From an uncultured Lachnospiraceae bacterium (GTDB lineage: Bacteria > Bacillota > Clostridia > Lachnospirales > Lachnospiraceae): 64,000 bases of DNA. Numbering within the stretch: the first letter of the stretch is position 1; every line of letters begins with the position of its first letter. The notes below the pieces were generated by a model. That model searched no databases and had not been told where the DNA came from. It worked only from the letters and a program-made list of their open reading frames with translations. A program made the translations under genes and the position numbers. Of this stretch, positions 44,490 to 52,005 are shown piece by piece. Location of the stretch: positions 1 through 64,000 of the forward strand of contig CANQSN010000005.1 in the NCBI GenBank assembly GCA_947626505.1. Reading direction: 5' to 3'.

Positions 44490-45113
44490 CTATTCGTTTA
44501 CACTGCCCTTCTTGTTATCAGCTCCTGCAACTCCCTCTGCTGCGCTTGAATCAGTCTTTGTACCGGCGGCGATAGTTACTTCCTTAACCTTGCCTTTACC
44601 GTTTTTCTGATAAATCTTTCCATTCTTAGAATCTACATAGTAGGTACCCTTATGATCACCGTCTGCATTCTCTGCTGTATTATAAAGGTCAAATCTGTAT
44701 CCCTGATTCTCTCCATCATACGATACCAAATCCTCTTTCTTATTCCTTACCTCATACTTAGCTGAAGAATCATTTCTTCCCATCTCCTGTAAGAAATAAT
44801 CATGTGCATCAGAATAGTTGTCAAATCCCTTGCTGCCATCAATCAAATCGCCTACTGCATTGCCGGCGTCCTCCGCCAAGTCGCCTGCTGCATCACCTAC
44901 ATCCTCTGCAGCATCGCCTACATCATCCGCTGCGTTATCAAGATCATCTCCCATATTATCTGTGGTATCCTTGTCTGCATCATCATTTTTTGCTGTATCC
45001 TCTGTAGAATCCTTTGAGCTTGTTGCAGAATTTACATTACCACATCCCACTAACGAAAAGCTTAACAGTGCTAATGTAGCCATCAATAAAAATAACTTTC
45101 TTAAATTTTTCAT
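44490..45113 (-). CDS. Lipoprotein with acidic Ala/Asp repeats
   Basis: 207 aa. The signal peptide ends at lipobox LVGC (about residue 24). Residues 30-95 are Asp/Ala-rich, with repeats of the form DDVGDAAEDVGDAAGD predicted as an amphipathic helix. A folded C-terminal part follows: FDNYSDAHDYFLQEMG, YEVRNKKEDLVSYDGENQGY, TYYVDSKNGKIYQKNGKG. ATG at 45113 preferred: GAGGAG lies 8 bases upstream. Not recognised. The repeats resemble LEA/apolipoprotein-like helices. Confidence 0.82.
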   Translation of the reverse strand: MKNLRKLFLLMATLALLSFSLVGCGNVNSATSSKDSTEDTAKNDDADKDTTDNMGDDLDNAADDVGDAAEDVGDAAGDLAEDAGNAVGDLIDGSKGFDNYSDAHDYFLQEMGRNDSSAKYEVRNKKEDLVSYDGENQGYRFDLYNTAENADGDHKGTYYVDSKNGKIYQKNGKGKVKEVTIAAGTKTDSSAAEGVAGADNKKGSVNE

Positions 45114-45140
45114 TTTCATCTCTCCTCATATATGATTTTT

Positions 45141-45165
45141 ATGTAACCGCTTTTAACAGTTACAT
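45141..45165. promoter_or_regulatory. Inverted repeat upstream of the lipoprotein gene
   Basis: ATGTAAC (45141-45147), 11 bases, GTTACAT (45159-45165), 28 bases before the lipoprotein ATG. It could be an operator or a leader hairpin. Confidence 0.35.
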
Positions 45166-45246
45166 CGTGAAATATTCACTATGGTTAGTATGAAACGAAA
45201 AATATTTTTTATTCGCTGGCTTTTAAAATTGTAATCTTTTAATTTT

Positions 45247-46941
45247 TTATAACAATGCTGCAAGCATTAATACTGTGGCTGTATTCCAATAAATAGTAAT
45301 CTCATTTAACGAATATGCCATAGCATGGTCTAAATAGCATTTCATTGGCGGAGTTCCCACCGGTATATGAGCCCTCGCCTCAGCATCCACAGGGTTTTTA
45401 AACGGTCCTCCGCTTACCCATCCGGGAGCGGGCGCATCAATTCTGTCCGCCTCAAACACGCGACTGTGGGGATGGCAAAATGCATTCTCTCCATGTCCTG
45501 TTACATAACTGTAGCCCATAGCATTTTTTCCCATAATATAATGTAACTCGCCAAATGCAGCATCGATATACGGACTTACGCTATCTGAATCGGGATCTGC
45601 TCCCCAGCTTGAAGTCTTAATCCAATCTGCTAATACAAATAGTATTCCCCTATTGGCAACAACCATATTGCTGCCCCACACATAATCATCCGGCTCCATA
45701 GCCACTCCGTAACCGCATTTAGCGGATACTTTAAGCAGCCTGTCCGCCTCATAGCTTACCCTCTCCTTTGCATAGGCTACAATCTCGTCACAGTAGCAAT
45801 CATTGTTGGCAAATATGCAAAGGCTCGCAAAACCTGAAACATCTGTCCAGCCAAAATCCGTCAGCGTAATCTCATCCTCCTTTATAATCTTGTGAATGGT
45901 ACGCTGGCATTGCTTTTGCAGCTCCTCAGTATCAGGAGCCTCTATTCCTTTATCCTTACAACGCTTTTGTTGAAATTTTAATGACGCAAGCATCTCGCAT
46001 GCGGCCCATAAACGCTCGTCAAGATCACACTCGTCGTCATACTCTCCGGTATTGCAGCCTTCAGGATTGTAAAAACCTAAATAAGACGGATGCTCCATAA
46101 GCCATTTAAACGACTTTAACGCCGATTCAAACATTGCATTTGCAAATTCCTCGTCAAACGCTTCATAAACTCTATATGCCAATGCCAATGTCGCTGCATA
46201 ATCCCCCGTTGCCATTGAAGACACAGGGAAAATATACATGTCGTCATGATCCTCCTCGGGCATAATAAATGAAACATGACGCATTGTAGTCACTTTATGG
46301 TATACTCCGCCGCTGCCAGCCTGCATTTTCATAAGCCACTCTAATTCATACCTGCATTCATTTAACAAATCAGGAACGTTGTTGCCGGTCTCAGGTATAT
46401 TAAGCTCGCATGACAAACGCTCCGGAAACAGAGAATATCCATAGAGCAAATGCGCTACCGATACGCATCCCGGCGTAGTGTAACGTCCATAGTCGCCCGC
46501 ATCATGCCAGCCGCCGCTAACGTCTTTGCTCTGATACGGATTCTCAATCAACATAGCCTCCTTCAAATGACATGCTTTATGGGTGTAAAAGCCAACATGC
46601 TCCGGCTTTAAATCTACTCCGCAACGCTGATAATGGAGAGCCTTCACCATATCATGATACAGTCCGTTATAAATTCTGTCTCCTATCCTAAAGGAAGCGG
46701 ACATATTTCCACTCTCAGCCTTAATATAGTATGTTCCTTCTTTTTCAAGCTCTGAAAAATCCGCGGCATATACAGTATCCTGAGAAGCAGCGTCCACTCC
46801 GACAAGCTCTGCCTCTCCCTCGTACATAACATGGATCTCGTCTTCATAATTACTAAGCACCTGAAATCTGCCAGCCTCCGTCATGGCGGCTACTTTTTTT
46901 CTCTTTGGGAGATATCCCACCTGATTCACATAAATTGCCAT
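45247..46941 (-). CDS. Glycoside hydrolase family 9 enzyme, intracellular
   Basis: 564 aa. An N-terminal cellulase Ig-like domain (residues 1-85, IYVNQVGYLPKRKKVAAM) is followed by a GH9 (alpha/alpha)6 barrel. Catalytic features are GGWHDAGDYGRYTTPG (Asp147, Asp150), HPHSRVFEAD near 500 and the acid Glu547 in LNEITIYWNTA. There is no signal peptide, so it probably acts on imported oligosaccharides such as cellodextrins rather than on cellulose. No transporter gene is adjacent. AAAGGG precedes the ATG. Confidence 0.93.
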   Translation of the reverse strand: MAIYVNQVGYLPKRKKVAAMTEAGRFQVLSNYEDEIHVMYEGEAELVGVDAASQDTVYAADFSELEKEGTYYIKAESGNMSASFRIGDRIYNGLYHDMVKALHYQRCGVDLKPEHVGFYTHKACHLKEAMLIENPYQSKDVSGGWHDAGDYGRYTTPGCVSVAHLLYGYSLFPERLSCELNIPETGNNVPDLLNECRYELEWLMKMQAGSGGVYHKVTTMRHVSFIMPEEDHDDMYIFPVSSMATGDYAATLALAYRVYEAFDEEFANAMFESALKSFKWLMEHPSYLGFYNPEGCNTGEYDDECDLDERLWAACEMLASLKFQQKRCKDKGIEAPDTEELQKQCQRTIHKIIKEDEITLTDFGWTDVSGFASLCIFANNDCYCDEIVAYAKERVSYEADRLLKVSAKCGYGVAMEPDDYVWGSNMVVANRGILFVLADWIKTSSWGADPDSDSVSPYIDAAFGELHYIMGKNAMGYSYVTGHGENAFCHPHSRVFEADRIDAPAPGWVSGGPFKNPVDAEARAHIPVGTPPMKCYLDHAMAYSLNEITIYWNTATVLMLAALL

Positions 46942-47068
46942 AATATCCCTTTCTATCGCCTAAACAGTCATAAATTATTTATATAACCCTATTTTCAATC
47001 TTTTTCCCCTCATATATATGTAACATTATTTACCACATAAATGCAACCTTTTTTTTAATTTATTTTAA

Positions 47069-47449
47069 TTACTTTATGTACCCGGGCTTCTTGTCAAATA
47101 CTGGCGCCGCTGCATCAGGATACAGAAGCGTATATAATGCGTCGTATTGGTAATACATCTTCTGTACGCCATTTTCCAACAAAAAATAATGCCGCACATA
47201 AGGAATCAGAAGTATCAGCAACGCTATAAACAGTATAATCAATGACACATCGAAATGTATCATTGTTACCAGAAAAACCATAACTGTAGCAATAGCAAAC
47301 AGGCACATTACAATAAGATGAATAAACCGTTCATGCTGAAAAAATTGAATCTCCCTCAAATGGCGTACCATGAGCTGTTCTAAGTCTGTCTTATCATCCT
47401 GCAAAGCTTCATCCATCCATTTTAAGTATGTTAGTATTCTTTCTCTCAT
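47069..47449 (-). CDS. Two-helix membrane protein, hypothetical
   Basis: 126 aa. A cytosolic helical head (MRERILTYLKWMDEALQDD, MVRHLREIQFFQHERF) is followed by two adjacent membrane helices (FIHLIVMCLFAIATVMVFLV and FDVSLIILFIALLILLIPYV), then a short tail. AAAGGAGC precedes the ATG. Not recognised. It lies between the GH9 and hisA genes. Confidence 0.72.
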   Translation of the reverse strand: MRERILTYLKWMDEALQDDKTDLEQLMVRHLREIQFFQHERFIHLIVMCLFAIATVMVFLVTMIHFDVSLIILFIALLILLIPYVRHYFLLENGVQKMYYQYDALYTLLYPDAAAPVFDKKPGYIK

Positions 47450-47505
47450 AAGCGCTCCTTTCTTATTTACACACGTTTTCAGACTTTAAAGCGAATCTTA
47501 AATTC

Positions 47506-48285
47506 TTATGGTCTTGCGCATATATTTAATACTTCCTCAAAGCTTAATGGGCCGCCAAAAAGGTCGAGTGCGCTTCCCACTGTCACATCAATAGTATCAT
47601 TACCTAATTTTTTTAATTTTATGAGGTCGTCATAACTGCCCACGCCTCCGGCATAAGTAATGGGCCTTTGCCGGCATTTTGCAAGAAGCTTTATAAGCTC
47701 CTCCTCAATTCCATTGGACTTACCCTCCACATCCACTGCATGTACAAGAAATTCATCACAAAACGCAGAAAGCTTTGATATTGTTTCTTCGTTTACCTTG
47801 ACATTTGTAAATTTCTGCCAGCGGTCTGTCACAATATAATATGAATCACCCTTTTTGCGGCAGCTTATGTCAAGCACAAGACATTCTCTGGTAGTAAGGC
47901 TGTATAACTTTTCCAAATTCTCGTAATTAATCTGTCCATCCTTAAATACATAAGATGTAACTATTACATGCGACGCCCCTGCGTTTAAAAATTCCGCCGC
48001 ATTTTTTATATTAATTCCACCGCCAATCATCATCCCCCCGGGATACGCTTTAAGAGCCTTCTTTGCCTGAATAACATCCGCCTCATAATATTCAGATTCA
48101 GGGGGATTAAGCAAAATAATATGACCGCCCTCTAAACCATAATTTTTATAAAGTCCTGCATAATATCCGCCATCCTGCTCCGACACAAAATTCTCCTTAG
48201 CAAAATCTCCCTTATCAAGCAGACTTCCTCCTATAATCTGTTTTACCTTTCCATTATGAATATCAATACAAGGCCGAAATCTCAT
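47506..48285 (-). CDS. hisA: Eukaryotic-type HisA (ProFAR isomerase)
   Basis: Amadori isomerisation of ProFAR to PRFAR in histidine synthesis. 259 aa (beta/alpha)8 barrel. The start RFRPCIDIHNGKVKQIIGG, with catalytic Asp8, and the blocks ESEYYEADVIQAKKALKAYPGG, MMIGGGINIKNAAEFL, SHVIVTSYVF, LVLDISCRKKGD and ITYAGGVGSYDDL match the eukaryote-like (HIS6/TIGR02129) form, not the standard bacterial HisA. It stands outside any his operon. CGGAGG precedes the ATG. It follows rnhA by 18 bases. Confidence 0.86.
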   Translation of the reverse strand: MRFRPCIDIHNGKVKQIIGGSLLDKGDFAKENFVSEQDGGYYAGLYKNYGLEGGHIILLNPPESEYYEADVIQAKKALKAYPGGMMIGGGINIKNAAEFLNAGASHVIVTSYVFKDGQINYENLEKLYSLTTRECLVLDISCRKKGDSYYIVTDRWQKFTNVKVNEETISKLSAFCDEFLVHAVDVEGKSNGIEEELIKLLAKCRQRPITYAGGVGSYDDLIKLKKLGNDTIDVTVGSALDLFGGPLSFEEVLNICARP

Positions 48286-48303
48286 GTCCTTACCTCCGTT
48301 TTG

Positions 48304-48939
48304 CTACTCCATCCCAATAGCCTTCTTTGCCAAGGCGTCCGCCATATCATTATACTTATTACCGGAATGACCTTTTACCGACTGAAATGTAATATTAACC
48401 TTACCTTTTATACTTTCATAGTATTCCTTGTAAGCCCTTGTACCTTCTTTATTTGTCTTCCAGCCTCCTACACACCACCCTGCAATTCCGCTATAATCAT
48501 GTACAATTAAAATACTGTCAAATCCATTTTCAACCGCATACTCCATTGCCAGCCTTGCTCCCAGAATCTCCCCTGCCACATTGCGCATGGATGCAATGCT
48601 TTCATCTTCACCCTTTTTTGAAAATACAGCCGCCTCAATTCCATCCTTCAAAATAACCACTCCGGCAGAATACTCTTTAGTTTCCTTGTTGTAGCTTCCA
48701 TCCACATAGGCGACAACTGCCTTACCGGATAATCCTCCATCAGTCCGGTCATTTTCCATAGAAGTATACTCCGGCTGCACAACCGCTTCGCCTGTCAAAA
48801 AAGTTTCCGCCTCCTCTATAGTGTTAAAACCTTTATATTCGGCGCGGGGATAACCGTCAATCTGCGCTTTACAATCTTCCCAATTTAAATAAATTCCCGT
48901 CGTCAAACCTTTTTTTACTGCATAGTATTTCTTTGCCAT
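48304..48939 (-). CDS. rnhA: Ribonuclease H with N-terminal hybrid-binding domain
   Basis: Cuts RNA in RNA-DNA hybrids. 211 aa. Residues 3-50 (KKYYAVKKGLTTGIYLNWED...FNTIEEAETFL) are the RNHBD/viroplasmin-like domain of eukaryotic RNase H1. The catalytic domain has AYVDGSYN (Asp80), NVAGEILGA (Glu124), IVHDYSGI (Asp148) and NDMADALAKKA (Asp198): the full set. AAGGGAG precedes the ATG. Confidence 0.94.
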   Translation of the reverse strand: MAKKYYAVKKGLTTGIYLNWEDCKAQIDGYPRAEYKGFNTIEEAETFLTGEAVVQPEYTSMENDRTDGGLSGKAVVAYVDGSYNKETKEYSAGVVILKDGIEAAVFSKKGEDESIASMRNVAGEILGARLAMEYAVENGFDSILIVHDYSGIAGWCVGGWKTNKEGTRAYKEYYESIKGKVNITFQSVKGHSGNKYNDMADALAKKAIGME

Positions 48940-48996
48940 ATTATCTCCCTTCTAAACTAAAACCTTATGCCAAGGCTCTAAAGTATGTCTTGAATA

Positions 48997-49626
48997 TTAT
49001 CTGTAGTCCTTCATTTCCGGAATAGCGCCGCCCGCAACCGCCCAAAAATACAAGCTTGCAACACTGCAATATGGACTGAAGCGTCTTCTGTACCTTTCAA
49101 AGCGTTCCCTCGGAATATCCTTATGATGATACACCATTCGCATTCCGCGCAAAATTGCCAAGTCGCCGAAGCTTAGAATATCTTTTCTTTGCAGACAAAA
49201 AAGAAGAATCATTTCCGCTGTCCACACACCAATCCCTTTTAAGGATGACAAGGCTTTAATAGATTCTTCATCCGTCATACTTTTTACTGCATCCAAATCA
49301 AATTCTTTGGAAGCTACCTTTTCTGCAAATTCCATAATATAATCAACCTTTCTCCAAGTGGTTCCATAAGCCTTGAGCCCATCCCTGCCAAGAGAAAGAA
49401 TTTTCTTTGAGTTAAGAGTTCCCAAATCATCTTTTATTCTTTTCCAGATTGATTCCTGCGCCTTGGTAGAAATCTGCTGTCCGATAACAGAATTCACAAC
49501 AGCTTCAAAAAGGTCGTCATGGCATGTCCTGTTAATATGCCCGATGCGCTCTATCACCTCTGCAAGCTTCTTATCCTTTGATTTCAAATAATTTATCTCT
49601 TCATCACCATATTCAAAGTAACTCAT
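48997..49626 (-). CDS. DNA-3-methyladenine glycosylase II (AlkA-like)
   Basis: Base-excision repair of alkylated purines. 209 aa from MSYFEYGDEEINYLKSKDKK. HhH-GPD fold: FEAVVNSVIGQQISTKAQESI, LSSLKGIGVWTAEMILLFCL and the catalytic Asp in ILSFGDLAILRGM. The N-terminal AlkA beta domain is missing, as in the smaller MagIII/AlkA group. The ATG at 49626 is supported by AAGGTAATGG upstream. Confidence 0.88.
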   Translation of the reverse strand: MSYFEYGDEEINYLKSKDKKLAEVIERIGHINRTCHDDLFEAVVNSVIGQQISTKAQESIWKRIKDDLGTLNSKKILSLGRDGLKAYGTTWRKVDYIMEFAEKVASKEFDLDAVKSMTDEESIKALSSLKGIGVWTAEMILLFCLQRKDILSFGDLAILRGMRMVYHHKDIPRERFERYRRRFSPYCSVASLYFWAVAGGAIPEMKDYR

Positions 49627-49700
49627 ACCATTACCTTCTTTACATAATCCTTTTATCTCGTGAAATAACTCAATAAGAACCTGCAAAGGATTTACTGCTT

Positions 49701-49859
49701 TTAGGGTACCATTTTTTCGATTTCTTCTACATCCACATTGTAAGCTGTAAGCTTCAGCCTTGTAATTCTAAGCTGCAGCTCAAGTTCTCTGTTCTCGCCG
49801 GTTTCCGCCGCCTTAATACGCAATAAGTTAATATAGTAATCAATTAAATCTTCTGTCAT
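49701..49859 (-). CDS. Very small hypothetical protein, 52 aa
   Basis: MTEDLIDYYINLLRIKAAET, then TRLKLTAYNVDVEEIEKMVP: a charged helical protein. AGAGGCATGT precedes the ATG. It lies between the alkA-like gene and the membrane protein gene in the same direction. Not recognised; the start site and coding pattern support it. Confidence 0.55.
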   Translation of the reverse strand: MTEDLIDYYINLLRIKAAETGENRELELQLRITRLKLTAYNVDVEEIEKMVP

Positions 49860-49914
49860 ACATGCCTCTTTTCTACCCCTGCAAGTCCTTATTCAATTAT
49901 TAGGTTATGCGTCC

Positions 49915-50481
49915 TCATAATTCCCCCTTTATAAAAATATGCCCGTACCGCACTTGAAAAAATACATACACCCTGTCAAATATAACCCAGAATATTTCCA
50001 TTGCAACAATAAATAAAATAATTCCAAAAACCGGATAGCTGCTCCACGCCGCAAGCCATGAAAATGTTTCAAGAATAGCTGCCCCTGTAAGTAATCGGTA
50101 AGACAGTACCAATATCAGCAGCAAGGCATGAAACAGCGCCGACTTTAAAACCCATTCTTTTAATTTGGAAACAGCCTTTCCAAGCCTGCGCCTTTCATAG
50201 ATGCTTTCCGAAAGCAGTATATAAAATGCAAATCCCAGAAAAGTACCGCAGTAAAACTTATTTGGCGATAACAGTAAACCGAGTACCACTGTTACAATTG
50301 AGGCGGTTAAAGCCATCTTTAACCCAAACTTTCGGAACACCACTCCCATTAAAAACGAAGCTGCTGCCAGTAAAAACAGCGTACAATTCTCAAACACACT
50401 GCCCAATATAATTAAAATAACCGCTACTGCTGACATAGCGCTTGAATATGCCACCTTATTAGACTTTACATACAATTGCAC
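49915..50481 (-). CDS. Multi-span membrane protein of the DUF5685-DnaJ operon
   Basis: 188 aa with about six hydrophobic segments (YSSAMSAVAVILIILGSVF, LFLLAAASFLMGVVFRKFG, ALTASIVTVVLGLLL, GTFLGFAFYILLSESI, SALFHALLLILVLSYRLL, YPVFGIILFIVAMEIFWVI). A GTG at 50481 is the likely start: GGGAGGAG sits 4-5 bases upstream of it, downstream of an in-frame ATG at 50499. It overlaps the DnaJ gene end by 16 bases. Not recognised. Confidence 0.7.
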   Translation of the reverse strand: MQLYVKSNKVAYSSAMSAVAVILIILGSVFENCTLFLLAAASFLMGVVFRKFGLKMALTASIVTVVLGLLLSPNKFYCGTFLGFAFYILLSESIYERRRLGKAVSKLKEWVLKSALFHALLLILVLSYRLLTGAAILETFSWLAAWSSYPVFGIILFIVAMEIFWVIFDRVYVFFQVRYGHIFIKGEL

Positions 50482-50948
50482 AAATCTCCTCCCATACATT
50501 CACACATTGTATCTGCGCACCAAAGGTCACAGCACATATTACCGGTACCACAACCGCCATTATTATAACCATATGGGTTTCTTCCGTATCCCATTCCAAA
50601 ATCATCATACCTCTGACGATTATACTGCTGCCTGTTAAAATTACCTCCTGCATTTCCAAATGGTCCGTAAGCGTTATTCTGATACCCTCCCTGATTACCG
50701 TAATAGTTGTTTTGATATCCTCCCTGATTACCATATGAGCTATGGTTTCCGTTTGCACGCATGTCCATAATCTGACTATAAGCGTCCTGCACTTCTTTAA
50801 ATTTTTCCTCCGCCAGATTGGCTAAGGGGTTATTGGTTCCGGCATATGTGTCCGGATGGTACTTACGACTCATTTCCCTATATGCCTTCTTCACTTCATC
50901 ATCTGTTGCGCCATGGGAAATTCCCAGTACCTTATACGGATCGTCCAC
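50466..50948 (-). CDS. J-domain protein with Gly/Asn-Tyr repeats and Cys-rich tail
   Basis: 160 aa. Residues 1-65 are a J domain (DPYKVLGISHGATDDEVKKA, MSRKYHPDTYAG with the HPD loop). Residues 68-115 are a low-complexity segment with direct repeats of YGNQGGYQNN. The tail holds nine Cys in about 30 residues (GGCGTGNMCCDLWCADTMCE, then CMGGDLCNCM), unlike the zinc repeats of DnaJ. It starts at a GTG with AAAGGAGG upstream and overlaps the DUF5685 gene. A DnaK-recruiting adaptor with a metal- or membrane-binding tail is a reasonable guess. Confidence 0.9.
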   Translation of the reverse strand: MDDPYKVLGISHGATDDEVKKAYREMSRKYHPDTYAGTNNPLANLAEEKFKEVQDAYSQIMDMRANGNHSSYGNQGGYQNNYYGNQGGYQNNAYGPFGNAGGNFNRQQYNRQRYDDFGMGYGRNPYGYNNGGCGTGNMCCDLWCADTMCECMGGDLCNCM

Positions 50949-51798
50949 TTATACTTCCTCCTTTAGCAATTGAACTATCTTCTCTTTCTAAAATCATCCT
51001 GTCATAGCGGTTCCATACCCCTGCATATAATATATTTCTTAATATATCCAAATATTCCACACAGGGAAGCATTTCAAAAGCCGCCGACGCTTCCGACATT
51101 TCACAAAGCATTATCTCTCTTACCTTCTCCTCAAAATCTGCCTGTTTGCTCAAATTGGACAAAGGATTATACTTACCTTTCTCTAAATCATCTTTTAAAT
51201 CATCATAGGCGTCCATAATATATATATACCTGCCTAAATGATATCCAAGACTTTTCAAATAATTGGAAAAGGCGTCTCTCTTATACAAAAATAATTCTTC
51301 CATGAGCTTTCCAAAGGTATCTGCCGCCTTTAATACATCCTGACAATTCTCCCGCTCTAATCTGCTAAGCTCGCTTAGCGACTTTACAATAGCCCTTGTC
51401 TGGCTTGGATACTTCTCTTTAATCCGCCGCACAAGCCCTTTATATGCCAGCGTTCCCACTGCGCCGGTCATGCTTTTATCGTCCACCCAGTTATCTTTAA
51501 AATGAAAATAGCTAAGCAGCACGTTCATATCCGCTCCATAACAGGTAATCGAATTATATCGCATGGTATGCCTTTTTACAGGGTGCAAAATACAATGACG
51601 TTTATTAACACTCACCTTATCCTCATATATGGAGGAAAGCAGTATCACCAAAAATGTCATATCATAGGTAAGCGTAATCTGTCCTCTGATACCATATATT
51701 TTTCTTAACTGATAACACAAGCCGCAGTAAAAGCTGTGATAACACTCATAATCTTTAATCTTTAATTCCGGTTTCCGTATGGTAACATATCCAAACAT
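50932..51798 (-). CDS. DUF5685-family protein
   Basis: 288 aa, helical, starting MFGYVTIRKPELKIKDYECY. A Cys motif YECYHSFYCGLCYQLRKIYG lies near residue 20, and another HCILHPVKRH near 67. The helical core with KDNWVDDKSMTG, YHLGRYIYIMDAYDDLKDDLEKGKYNPL recalls isoprenoid-synthase-like helices with a DDLKDD acidic patch. DUF5685 is a Clostridial family of unknown role. The ATG at 51798 has AGGGG upstream. It leads the operon with the DnaJ-like and membrane protein genes and overlaps the former. Confidence 0.82.
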   Translation of the reverse strand: MFGYVTIRKPELKIKDYECYHSFYCGLCYQLRKIYGIRGQITLTYDMTFLVILLSSIYEDKVSVNKRHCILHPVKRHTMRYNSITCYGADMNVLLSYFHFKDNWVDDKSMTGAVGTLAYKGLVRRIKEKYPSQTRAIVKSLSELSRLERENCQDVLKAADTFGKLMEELFLYKRDAFSNYLKSLGYHLGRYIYIMDAYDDLKDDLEKGKYNPLSNLSKQADFEEKVREIMLCEMSEASAAFEMLPCVEYLDILRNILYAGVWNRYDRMILEREDSSIAKGGSISGRSV

Positions 51799-51972
51799 CA
51801 ATATACCCCTGATGGCTAATACCAGTATCTGCTAAGCCTGACGTCTTTTCTAAAATTAGTTTTGCAAAAACAAACTATTATACTAGTATTTCCTTATCAT
51901 AACAACTTTTAAACCTATTTTCAATATTAGCTAATTATAATAATAACCAATTTACCAAAATTTTTCAATGCT

Positions 51973-52004
51973 TTACTAAAACTTCAAGTATGAAGTTTTA
52001 GTAA
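51973..52004. repeat. Perfect 14-bp inverted repeat
   Basis: TTACTAAAACTTCA (51973-51986), loop AGTA, TGAAGTTTTAGTAA (51991-52004). It overlaps the end of the S8 protease gene region, 2 bases from its stop codon. There is no T-tract, so it is weak as a terminator. A degenerate relative may lie near 56636-56660. Confidence 0.85.
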
Positions 52005-52005
52005 G

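Noticed and set aside
50459..50758. Frame opposite/within the J-domain gene giving a basic 99-aa product
   Set aside because: It is a same-strand out-of-frame shadow caused by the repeat-rich sequence; no start signal.
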